A stretch of 64,000 nt of DNA from positions 47,312 to 111,311 of the forward strand of contig NZ_JACLZI010000050.1 in NCBI RefSeq assembly GCF_014280935.1, in the 5' to 3' direction. Positions 54,150-61,827 of the stretch are shown in pieces. How positions within the stretch are numbered: position 1 is the stretch's first letter; each line of letters begins with the position of its first letter. Source of the DNA: Aquibacillus kalidii. GTDB taxonomy: Bacteria > Bacillota > Bacilli > Bacillales > Amphibacillaceae. The notes under the pieces were generated by a model. That model was not told the origin of the DNA and searched no databases. It worked only from the letters and a program-made list of their open reading frames with translations. The position numbers and the translations under genes are program-made.

Positions 54150-54478
54150 TTAATTTCCCATTCCTTCTTTTACATTCCTGCCTTTTTTAGTTAACAAGTA
54201 GTAACGTTTATATCGTGAATCTAGATAATCTAATCGCATCATACTTTTCCATATTTTTTATTAAATTCCCTTTAATCATCAAGTCATTCATAGTAATAAG
54301 ATTCCTTTGGTGTAGAATGGATTCTAACACCTAAAACCAAGCATGGTAATTATTCAGATATTTAGATGCAACTCCATTAGTTTTCTGAATGGCTTCAAGA
54401 ATATCAGTTGCTCCCATGTTCATCAACAACAGACTTTAACAGCGCCAAGTATATAAAAACGTTACCCGTTACTAATTC
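54150..54478 (-). pseudogene. Decayed gene, multiple frameshifts and an in-frame stop
   Basis: The minus strand can be read as ELVTGNVFIYLALLKSVVDE, then after a shift MGATDILEAIQKTNGVASKY up to an in-frame TAG, then VLESILHQRNLITMNDLMIKG, and after another shift MRLDYLDSRYKRYYLLTKKG to a stop at 54150. The joined text looks like one protein of about 110 residues ending in a winged-helix-like DSRYKRYYLLTKKG. It has no usable start. The original family is not recognised beyond that. Confidence 0.5.
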
Positions 54479-54568
54479 ACTATATAAAATAGAAATTCTA
54501 TACTTTCCCTTCTACTTAACCATATTTATGATACTATATATAAAACTAATTAAAGCTAGGTGATTTTA

Positions 54569-55666
54569 TTGTTATTAATGAATAATTTATTCCGTGATTT
54601 TCATATAAGTCTTGAATGGATTAAGGTAGCGGCTATCTATATCGCTGTCGTCTGCCTTCTATTTATTTTACGCTGGGTGACCATGCACTTTATAAAAAGG
54701 TTAAATTCCAAAGACGTTGTGCAAAATATTCAAGCATTTCGAGTATTGGTTAATTGGGTGACAACCTACGGAATTTTGGTATTTACACTTATATATTTTT
54801 CTAAGTCAAAATGGATGTTTAGTAAAGTGGCATCCTTGGGGAAAGTAGAGATTTCTTTTTTCTTAATCATTGTTGCTATTTTAATCGTATCTTTTGCCAA
54901 CAGACTATCCAAAGTCGTAACAAAATACCTTTTACCAAAAGCTTATGACCGCTATCAATTGGATAGAGGTGTACAATTTACATTTAATCGGATCTTTCAC
55001 TATTGTATTATGATTATTGCCTTTGTTATTAGTTTAACGACAGTCGGCATTGACCTTAGTGCACTAACTGTATTCGCTGGTGTAATTGGGGTTGGGATTG
55101 GTTTTGGAATGCAGAACATAGCCTCTAATTTCATCTCTGGCATTATCCTTCTATTCGAAAGACCCATTAAGGTCGGGGATCGCGTCATAGTAAATGACAT
55201 TATCGGTGATATAGAAAAGATAAATATGCGTGCAACCATCATTCGCACTATAGACAATGAACATATTATCGTACCTAATTCTTACTTTTTAGAAGAACAT
55301 GTGGTGAATAGATCCTATAGCGATCCTACAATGAGACTAAGAATCCCCATTGGAGTTGCTTATGGAACAGATGTGGAAAAAGTTAGAGACTTGTTATTAC
55401 AAGTAGCTGCAGAGGAAGCTTCTGAAGCAAAAGTCATCCTGTCCAATCCGGAACCATTTGTTAACTTCTCAGGATTTGGTGAGTCATCTTTAGATTTCGA
55501 ATTGTTTGTTTGGATTTCAAATGCTAATCAAATCATCACTACTAAAAGTAACATCAATTTTCGCATTAATCGAGTTTTAGAACAGCATGCAATTGAAATA
55601 CCATTCCCTCAAAGAGATTTACATATAAAAAGTGTAGCAGACGGAACATTCAAAGCATGGAAATAA
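54569..55666 (+). CDS. MscS-family mechanosensitive channel
   Basis: A protein of about 365 residues with four membrane segments. The pore-lining helix and beta-domain entry are visible as GVIGVGIGFGMQNIASNFISG and LFERPIKVGDRVIV around residues 170-205, followed by GDIEKINMRATIIRT and the mixed C-terminal domain. It releases solutes on osmotic down-shock. AGGTGA stands 6 bases before a TTG at 54569; the ATG at 54578 and a GTG at 54560 are alternatives. It fits an organism facing changing salinity. Confidence 0.9.
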   Translation: MLLMNNLFRDFHISLEWIKVAAIYIAVVCLLFILRWVTMHFIKRLNSKDVVQNIQAFRVLVNWVTTYGILVFTLIYFSKSKWMFSKVASLGKVEISFFLIIVAILIVSFANRLSKVVTKYLLPKAYDRYQLDRGVQFTFNRIFHYCIMIIAFVISLTTVGIDLSALTVFAGVIGVGIGFGMQNIASNFISGIILLFERPIKVGDRVIVNDIIGDIEKINMRATIIRTIDNEHIIVPNSYFLEEHVVNRSYSDPTMRLRIPIGVAYGTDVEKVRDLLLQVAAEEASEAKVILSNPEPFVNFSGFGESSLDFELFVWISNANQIITTKSNINFRINRVLEQHAIEIPFPQRDLHIKSVADGTFKAWK

Positions 55667-55684
55667 TAATGTGATTGAAGTGGA

Positions 55685-55719
55685 AACGATCAGCCTAAAA
55701 TTTGCTGATCGTTCTTTTT
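55685..55719. terminator. Terminator between MscS and CBO0543 genes
   Basis: AACGATCAGC and GCTGATCGTT pair around a 9-base loop, followed by CTTTTT. The stem overlaps the last codons of the convergent gene. Confidence 0.85.
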
Positions 55720-56163
55720 ATCGCTTATTTTTCGAATTAATTTCAAATTTGAAATAAGAATTAGAAAGAGGATTGGATAAAGGAAAGCAGAATACCAGAG
55801 TTTCCAAGTATTGTGGTAAAAGAAGTTGGTTTGCAATGAAATCCATTCAAAAAAGATAGAGAATATAGACCAACCTAATATATACAACACCTGAGTTTTA
55901 CCTTTTTTATGAAAGGGAAATAAGTCTAGAAATAACGTATTAATGGAAGGATAAACTAAGAATTGTGCTAGGACACCTAAGTAATTAACACCTTCAATAA
56001 TAAAGCCATACATATTATATTTAACATCCAAAAACGCATCCACTGTTCTACCAAAAGAAAGAGCAAAAAATGAGGTGGCATAGATCTCAATACTAGTTAA
56101 TTGTTTTGGCACCTTGACAGCTATTAGATTCAAAAGAATCAGGCAGCCAAATATAAAAATCAT
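55690..56163 (-). CDS. CBO0543-family membrane protein
   Basis: A 157-residue protein with four or five membrane segments (residues 1-14, 27-42, 53-75, 92-107, 125-143). RTVDAFLDVKYNMYGFI near residue 38 and the spacing FEWISLQTNFFYHNTWKLWYSA (in parts, near 102-123) match the CBO0543 family of Bacillota. The function is unknown. It is convergent with the MscS gene. No clear ribosome site is seen before the ATG at 56163, so the start is tentative. Confidence 0.75.
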   Translation of the reverse strand: MIFIFGCLILLNLIAVKVPKQLTSIEIYATSFFALSFGRTVDAFLDVKYNMYGFIIEGVNYLGVLAQFLVYPSINTLFLDLFPFHKKGKTQVLYILGWSIFSIFFEWISLQTNFFYHNTWKLWYSAFLYPILFLILISNLKLIRKISDKKNDQQILG

Positions 56164-56458
56164 TTACATATTCACACCCTCTAATAAAACATATTGGTTA
56201 GCTTACCCAAAATAATTTCACTTATTAAACGGAGCTTTATTACATTTATATTCTCGTATGCCACTTCTTTAATTTCTTTCAAGGGAAAATGAGCCAAACT
56301 AGTAAATTTTACGTAGATTTCATTATCAAATGCGCTTCTTACGTAATTTGATAATTCCCCACTCCATTTGAAAAATTAATCCAGTTATCTTTTCTACTTT
56401 TAAACACATACTGATTAAGGTAATAGCTCATTACCATTTAAAAACGGAGGGATAAGAA

Positions 56459-57100
56459 ATGCAAAACCAACATTTCAACCAAAACCAAGGTATGCGTCAA
56501 TCGCCAAATATGCAAGCACAAATGAATCACGGTGGACATGAGATTTTAGACAGTCATGAAGTATTATCATGTATGGTAAGCCTACTTGACCAGTACTTGA
56601 TTTTTGACCAGTCAATACGTGACCAGGAGTTAAAATCAATTGTTAATCGTCAACGTAGCTTCATGACGGATCTTTATAACATTACGGTAGAAACGTTCTC
56701 AACTGGGCGTAAACCATCTCACGGTACTCAAATTTATAACATGCAACAAAGTAATGATGTGACTTACGGTTTAAGCCAATCACCATCTCAACCAAGTAGA
56801 CCAAAAACGTCTATAAATGAGATTAGTGATAAGCATATTTCTGGCTTCATGCTCGGATTAGTGAAATCAACAGCTTCTATGCTGACAGTAGCTTCTTTAG
56901 AAGCAACTAACCCCGTGATGAGACGTGTTTTAGCCGATAGTGTACCGAATTTTATCGAGATGGCATATGAGCTATTCCTTTATCAAAATAAGAACCAATA
57001 TTATCAAGTCCCTCAGTTATCACAGCAAGACATGAACCAAATGATGCAAGGTTATGCACCGGTTCAACAAATGCAACAACCAAACCGTTATCAAATGTAA
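56459..57100 (+). CDS. CotF-like spore coat protein
   Basis: A 213-residue protein. Asn/Gln-rich ends flank two CotF-type four-helix regions: HEVLSCMVSLLDQYLIFDQSIRD near residues 33-55 and SDKHISGFMLGLVKSTASMLTVASLEATNPVMRRVL (in parts) near 122-160. The tail is QQ/NQ-rich (QQDMNQMMQG, QQMQQPNRYQM). These traits match coat-associated CotF proteins. CGGAGGGATAAGAA precedes the ATG. A sporulation promoter is expected but I could not identify one securely. Confidence 0.88.
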   Translation: MQNQHFNQNQGMRQSPNMQAQMNHGGHEILDSHEVLSCMVSLLDQYLIFDQSIRDQELKSIVNRQRSFMTDLYNITVETFSTGRKPSHGTQIYNMQQSNDVTYGLSQSPSQPSRPKTSINEISDKHISGFMLGLVKSTASMLTVASLEATNPVMRRVLADSVPNFIEMAYELFLYQNKNQYYQVPQLSQQDMNQMMQGYAPVQQMQQPNRYQM

Positions 57101-57111
57101 TGTACGAAAAG

Positions 57112-57149
57112 AAACAAGGCTATAGCATTTCTGCTATAGCCTTGTTTTT
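57112..57149. terminator. Bidirectional terminator after CotF-like gene and treR
   Basis: AACAAGGCTATAGCA and TGCTATAGCCTTGTT form a perfect 15-base stem around TTTC, followed by T residues. The convergent treR ends 23 bases further on. Confidence 0.92.
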
Positions 57150-57171
57150 ATATGAATAACACCGAATAGCC

Positions 57172-57885
57172 TCAATGATTACGCCTTGCAAAGTCAACGA
57201 AACGAAATTTATCCGGTCTATGTCTCGATTCCGTGTATTGAAAAAGACTTGCATCATCTAGGTAGACGTAATTTTTAATGACCACAATATTATGGAATCC
57301 TTCTAAATCCAATAAGTTACGATCCTCTTCTGTTGGTACATCAACAACAATTTCCTTTTTTGCAAAACTGATTGTTAGTTTAAGATCGTTTTCAAGATAA
57401 TTGTAAATAGAGTCCTCGCATATTTCCCTGGTTAAATTCGCAACAAACGATTCTTTTAAATAATCTTTATCAAGAATTATTTTACTTCCACCAATTTCTC
57501 TGGTACGAATAACCTGCCAAACCAACTCTGCTTTGCTAGTGTTAAGTTGCTTTCTTAAATAGTCGTTTGGTTTGATTAGACTTAAGTCATTCACAATCGT
57601 CTTCGGACTTTTATCCATTTTTTGAGCTAATTCCTTAAAGCTAACGAGACCAGAAATCGGAAAGTCAAACTTACTTCTATCAATGACAACGGATCCTTTT
57701 CCGCGTATTTTTTGGATATAGCCATTTTGCGATAATAGATTTAATGCTTTTCTAATTGTCTCCCTTGATGTATCATAACGATCCTTCAGTTCATTCTCAG
57801 AAGGTAATAAATGATTCGGCTCTAAAGCCCCGGCATTTATTTGTTCAGCTATGTCATTATAAATCGTTAAATACTTATTATTCAT
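57172..57885 (-). CDS. treR: Trehalose operon repressor TreR (GntR family)
   Basis: A 237-residue GntR/HutC-type repressor. Residues 1-70 are the winged helix (IYNDIAEQINAGALEPNHLLPSENELKDRYDTSRETIRKAL in parts), followed by a UTRA effector domain (FPISGLVSFKELAQKM; SIYNYLENDLKLTISFAKKEI). In B. subtilis TreR is released from DNA by trehalose-6-phosphate. It is the last gene of treP-treA-treR, 14 bases after treA. Two matching TreR operators lie upstream of treP. Confidence 0.93.
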   Translation of the reverse strand: MNNKYLTIYNDIAEQINAGALEPNHLLPSENELKDRYDTSRETIRKALNLLSQNGYIQKIRGKGSVVIDRSKFDFPISGLVSFKELAQKMDKSPKTIVNDLSLIKPNDYLRKQLNTSKAELVWQVIRTREIGGSKIILDKDYLKESFVANLTREICEDSIYNYLENDLKLTISFAKKEIVVDVPTEEDRNLLDLEGFHNIVVIKNYVYLDDASLFQYTESRHRPDKFRFVDFARRNH

Positions 57886-57899
57886 TAGAATGTCCCCAT

Positions 57900-59591
57900 T
57901 TATTTTCTTAAATAATACACAACCGATTCATATGGACGTAAATTAACAGTTTTCACATCCTTTGAGGAATCACTGTAATTTGTAAGTAGCACTTCACTCG
58001 AATACCCCTCAACACTTACATAGTCAGGGAGTTCAAAGGTAGTGTTATTTCCATAAAAATTGTTTATAACAACTAATTTTTCATCCTTACTATTTCGAAT
58101 ATATGCAAAAATTTCAGAATGATCTTCTAAAATTAATTGGTAGTCACCTTCTGTAATAATATCATATTTTTTTCTTAGGTTGTTTAATTTTTGATAGTGA
58201 TAGAAAATGGAGTTCTTATCTTTAAGGGCATTCTCAGCATTAATTTGTTTATAATTTGCAGCTGGATTAATCCAAGGTGTGCCAGATGTAAAACCTGCAT
58301 GTTCACTGTCATTCCATTGTACAGGCGTTCTAGAGTTATCCCTCGACTTTTGCTGCAACACTTCAATGATTTCTTCTTCAGAAATCCCTTCTTCTTGTTT
58401 GATATTATAAATATTCAGAGATTCTACATCTCTATAATCATTAATATTATCAAATTTTGGATTTGTCATCCCAAACTCTTCACCTTGATAAATATAAGGA
58501 GTTCCTTGCATCATATGGATAGTGGTTGCAAGCATTTTAGCTGACTCCTGATGGTATTTACCATCATCACCAAAACGAGACACTACCCTTGGCTGGTCAT
58601 GGTTACACCAGAAAAGGGCATTCCATCCTCCACCTTTATTCATTTCTACTTGCCAAGTAGATAATATTTCTTTTAGTGAATGAAAATCAAAATCCGCCTG
58701 TGTCCACTTATCTCCATTGGGGTAATCCACTTTTAGATGATGGAAGTTAAAGGTCATACTTAACTCATCACGCTCTGGTTTTGTATATTTAATACAATTT
58801 TCTATTGTGGTGGAAGACATTTCACCAACAGTCATAATATCATATTTAGAGAATACCTTTTGATTCATTTCATGCAGGAACTCATGAACGCGTGGACCGT
58901 CAGTATAGAACCTCCTCCCATCTCCAGGAGGCACCGTTCCGTCATCGTTCGGAAAGTCTTGATCCTTCGATATTAGGTTAATAACATCAAGACGAAACCC
59001 ATCGACACCCTTTTGTAACCAGAAATCCATCATGTCATATACTGATTTTCTTACCTCTTGATTTTCCCAATTCAAATCAGCCTGTGTAACATCAAATAAA
59101 TGGAGATAATACTGTCCAGTCGTTTCTTCATACTGCCATGCAGATCCACCAAACTTTGAAGCCCAATTTGTCGGAACTTGCCCGTTATCCCCATCTTTCC
59201 AAATATAGAAATCCCGGTAAGGATTATCTTTTGAAGTCATGGATTGATAAAACCATTCATGCTCCGTAGAAGTATGATTAACTACAATATCCATAATAAT
59301 TTTTAATCCACGATTATGGGCTTGACTCAACAACTCATCAAATTCCCCCATTGTTCCATACTCTTCATATATTTGATAATAATCACTTATATCATATCCA
59401 TTATCTCGTTGCGGTGACTGATAGATTGGAGTGAGCCACAATACATCTACACCTAATTCTTTCAGATAGTCTAGCTTCTCAATGATTCCTTTTATATCTC
59501 CAACGCCATTTCCAGTTGTATCATTAAAGCTTTTAGGATAAATCTGATAAACTACTGCTTTTTTCCACCATGGTTGAGACACTACGTGCAC
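57900..59591 (-). CDS. treA: Alpha,alpha-phosphotrehalase (trehalose-6-phosphate hydrolase)
   Basis: A 563-residue GH13 enzyme. Conserved regions are DIVVNHTSTEHEWF near 100, DGFRLDVINLI near 197 (nucleophile D), TVGEMSS near 255 (acid/base E) and CNHDQPR near 325. Length and motifs fit trehalose-6-phosphate hydrolase, which splits trehalose-6-P into glucose and glucose-6-P; oligo-1,6-glucosidases are close relatives, and the operon with treP and treR decides between them. A weak intergenic hairpin (59617-59640) and a terminator-like element separate it from treP. Confidence 0.94.
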   Translation of the reverse strand: MHVVSQPWWKKAVVYQIYPKSFNDTTGNGVGDIKGIIEKLDYLKELGVDVLWLTPIYQSPQRDNGYDISDYYQIYEEYGTMGEFDELLSQAHNRGLKIIMDIVVNHTSTEHEWFYQSMTSKDNPYRDFYIWKDGDNGQVPTNWASKFGGSAWQYEETTGQYYLHLFDVTQADLNWENQEVRKSVYDMMDFWLQKGVDGFRLDVINLISKDQDFPNDDGTVPPGDGRRFYTDGPRVHEFLHEMNQKVFSKYDIMTVGEMSSTTIENCIKYTKPERDELSMTFNFHHLKVDYPNGDKWTQADFDFHSLKEILSTWQVEMNKGGGWNALFWCNHDQPRVVSRFGDDGKYHQESAKMLATTIHMMQGTPYIYQGEEFGMTNPKFDNINDYRDVESLNIYNIKQEEGISEEEIIEVLQQKSRDNSRTPVQWNDSEHAGFTSGTPWINPAANYKQINAENALKDKNSIFYHYQKLNNLRKKYDIITEGDYQLILEDHSEIFAYIRNSKDEKLVVINNFYGNNTTFELPDYVSVEGYSSEVLLTNYSDSSKDVKTVNLRPYESVVYYLRK

Positions 59592-59656
59592 CTGCCTTTA
59601 TGATTTGAACATCAAGAAGCAACCATTTCCTAGGTTGCTTAATTGATTATTTATAG

Positions 59657-59683
59657 AAAAAAAGAGGGAAAGTATCCCCCTCG
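59657..59683 (-). terminator. Intra-operon terminator between treP and treA
   Basis: On the minus strand GAGGG and CCCTC pair around a 9-base loop, followed by seven T residues. It stands right after the treP stop and inside the operon, so it probably lowers treA/treR transcription relative to treP. Confidence 0.65.
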
Positions 59684-59694
59684 TTTTACTTGAT

Positions 59695-61164
59695 TTATTT
59701 TCCTAACCTTTCGTATGCATTTTTACCCATTCTGCTTTTTGCAAAAATAAACGTTAGGATGATTGGGATTACAACAGCCACTATCATTGCTATGAAAAAT
59801 TTAACCCAATCGTCTGCTTGAATGGATAAGATACCAGGAAGTCCTCCAACCCCAATTGAGTTAGCCATTACATCACTTCCTACTGAGATGATAGCTGCAA
59901 TAGATGAACCTATCATAGCTGCCAAAAACGGAAAGACATACTTTAGGTTAATACCAAACATAGCTGGTTCCGTTACACCAAGATAACAGGAGATTGCAGC
60001 TGGAACAGATACTTGTTTTTCTTTCTCATCATTTTTATTAAGCAAGATCATAGCCACAACAGCAGAACCTTGGGCAATATTAGATAATGCAATCATTGGC
60101 CATAAATTAGTTCCGCCAAAGTCACTCATTAACTGTAAATCAATCGCATTCGTCATATGGTGCAACCCAGTAATTACAAGTGGGGCATAGGCAAAACCAA
60201 ATATCGCTGCAAATAACCAACCCAATGTTGATGTTAAACCTGAATATACAACATTAGAAATCCATGTACCTATCTCCCAACCAATAGGCCCTAAAACGGT
60301 ATGCGCAATTAACACTGCCGGGATTAGTGCAAAAAACGGAACAAAAATCATAGAAATTACATTTGGAATTACTTTTCTTAGACCTATTTCTAAATACGCT
60401 AACACAAACCCAGCAAGTATTGCCGGTATAACTTGTGCTTGATACCCAATCATATCTACTTGGGCGAATCCAAAATCCCAAAAAGGTATATCTGTCGCAT
60501 TTGGAACTGCATATGCGTTTAGTAACTGTGGAGATACAAGCGATATCCCTAGTACAATCCCCAGAATTTGAGTAGTACCCATTTTTCTAGATATTGCCCA
60601 GGTAATACCTACTGGTAAAAAGTGAAATATAGCCTCCCCAATAAGCCATAGAAATGAATGCGTGCCGGCCCAGAACTGCGATACATCAACTAACGTCTTC
60701 GCACCTTTTTCGCCAAACATACCCAAACTAAATTCGCCTGCTTCTGTAAACATTCCAATACTACCAATAACGTTTCTAAAACCTAGGATAAGACCACCAA
60801 CAACTAAGGCTGGAATTAATGGTGTAAAGATGTCAGCAAGGTGCGCAATTAATCGTTGAATGATATTCATGTTTTGTTTTGCCGCTTGCTTCGCATCATC
60901 TTTCGATGTATCGCCTACACCCGCTATTTTTGTAAACTCATTATAAAAGGATGGTACCTCATTACCTATAATGACTTGGAATTGACCTGCTTGCGTAAAA
61001 GTACCTTTAACAAGTTCAATAGCTTCAACAGCTTTAACATCAGCCTTCTGTGGATCATTTAAAACAAACCTCATTCTTGTTGCACAGTGTGTGACAACTG
61101 AAATGTTATCGCTTCCTCCAACATGCTCAAGTAATTCCTTAGCTGGAGATGTAAATTTACTCAT
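59695..61164 (-). CDS. treP: PTS trehalose-specific EIIBC component
   Basis: A 489-residue transporter. The EIIB domain (residues 1-80) has the phosphorylated cysteine C27 in VVTHCATRMRF. The EIIC domain follows from about 105 with ten membrane segments, including GHLHH-like TGLHHMTNAIDLQ near 335 and SCYLGVTEPAMFGINL near 390. No EIIA domain is fused, so EIIA from a glucose-type PTS must supply phosphate, as for B. subtilis TreP. AAAGGGGG precedes the ATG. It imports trehalose as trehalose-6-P. Confidence 0.94.
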   Translation of the reverse strand: MSKFTSPAKELLEHVGGSDNISVVTHCATRMRFVLNDPQKADVKAVEAIELVKGTFTQAGQFQVIIGNEVPSFYNEFTKIAGVGDTSKDDAKQAAKQNMNIIQRLIAHLADIFTPLIPALVVGGLILGFRNVIGSIGMFTEAGEFSLGMFGEKGAKTLVDVSQFWAGTHSFLWLIGEAIFHFLPVGITWAISRKMGTTQILGIVLGISLVSPQLLNAYAVPNATDIPFWDFGFAQVDMIGYQAQVIPAILAGFVLAYLEIGLRKVIPNVISMIFVPFFALIPAVLIAHTVLGPIGWEIGTWISNVVYSGLTSTLGWLFAAIFGFAYAPLVITGLHHMTNAIDLQLMSDFGGTNLWPMIALSNIAQGSAVVAMILLNKNDEKEKQVSVPAAISCYLGVTEPAMFGINLKYVFPFLAAMIGSSIAAIISVGSDVMANSIGVGGLPGILSIQADDWVKFFIAMIVAVVIPIILTFIFAKSRMGKNAYERLGK

Positions 61165-61244
61165 TACTTTTTCCCCCTTTAATAGCGTTTTTTATTCTTA
61201 TCTTGTGACAATTTTTATGAAATATTCCCTTGTAATTAAATAGT

Positions 61245-61304
61245 CATGTATATACAAGTTTTGATTGCGTTTTCATTATATCTTGTATATACATGTTGTG
61301 TCAA
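61245..61304 (-). promoter_or_regulatory. tre promoter with two TreR operators and a cre site
   Basis: On the minus strand: -35 TTGACA (complement of 61299-61304), 18-base spacer, -10 TATAAT (61275-61280). The spacer carries a TreR operator CATGTATATACAAG-type sequence (61282-61295), and a second copy lies downstream of the -10 at 61245-61258. Between them TGAAAACGCAATCA (61262-61275) fits the cre consensus exactly. Repression by TreR and by CcpA is therefore expected. Confidence 0.88.
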
Positions 61305-61315
61305 TTGTTTTTATA

Positions 61316-61350
61316 AAGAAAAAAACAAAGGAGAGATTTCCTCCTTTGTT
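61316..61350 (-). terminator. Terminator upstream of tre promoter
   Basis: AACAAAGGAG and CTCCTTTGTT pair; on the minus strand a T-rich run follows. It ends the transcript of the small gene at 61357. Confidence 0.85.
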
Positions 61351-61356
61351 AATCTG

Positions 61357-61701
61357 TTAGTAAGTTGCATCCTTATCCACATAACCACCATGCTGCGCTA
61401 ACGTGTTTAGCGCTTGATCTAACTCACCATCGTCCACGTAAAATTCTAAAATTTGTCTAAAATGCTTGCTATCAGCTACATCATTCAATTCTCCATCTTC
61501 ACCTAAGGTTGAAAAAATACCATTGCCATTGTAAGTACTACTACTTATATTTCCATTAATCGCAGGGATTAAGGCCATTGTTTTACTATCCTCAGGGATT
61601 ACATCAATTCTCAAATCTTTAATATTTAATTTGTTTAACATAGCATGGGCGGATTCTGCATCGTTCTCATTCCTAAAATAAGCTTGTACATGCTTAGACA
61701 T
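61357..61701 (-). CDS. Small general-stress-like protein
   Basis: A protein of about 114 residues. It starts MSKHVQAYFRNENDAESAHAMLNKL and continues with IKDLRIDVIPED, resembling the ferredoxin-like YflT/GsiB-neighbour 'general stress' fold seen in several small Bacillus proteins. The C-terminal ILEFYVDDGELDQALNTLAQHGG repeats the same beta-alpha pattern. AAAGGATG before the ATG at 61701 decides the start over 61710. It has its own terminator. No firm function is known. Confidence 0.65.
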   Translation of the reverse strand: MSKHVQAYFRNENDAESAHAMLNKLNIKDLRIDVIPEDSKTMALIPAINGNISSSTYNGNGIFSTLGEDGELNDVADSKHFRQILEFYVDDGELDQALNTLAQHGGYVDKDATY

Positions 61702-61792
61702 TACAAACATCCTTTCCTTTTTCTATACTTTAACCCATTCTTGCATTTAGTAAACTTACTAATCATTTAGTATGTACAATCTGAAATATAAT

Positions 61793-61824
61793 AAAATCCC
61801 TGAGTAACATTACCCAGGGATTTT
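61793..61824. terminator. Terminator after LOV-EAL gene
   Basis: AAAATCCCTG.GTA pairs with TAC.CAGGGATTTT around a short loop, directly beyond the minus-strand stop. Confidence 0.85.
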
Positions 61825-61827
61825 AAT

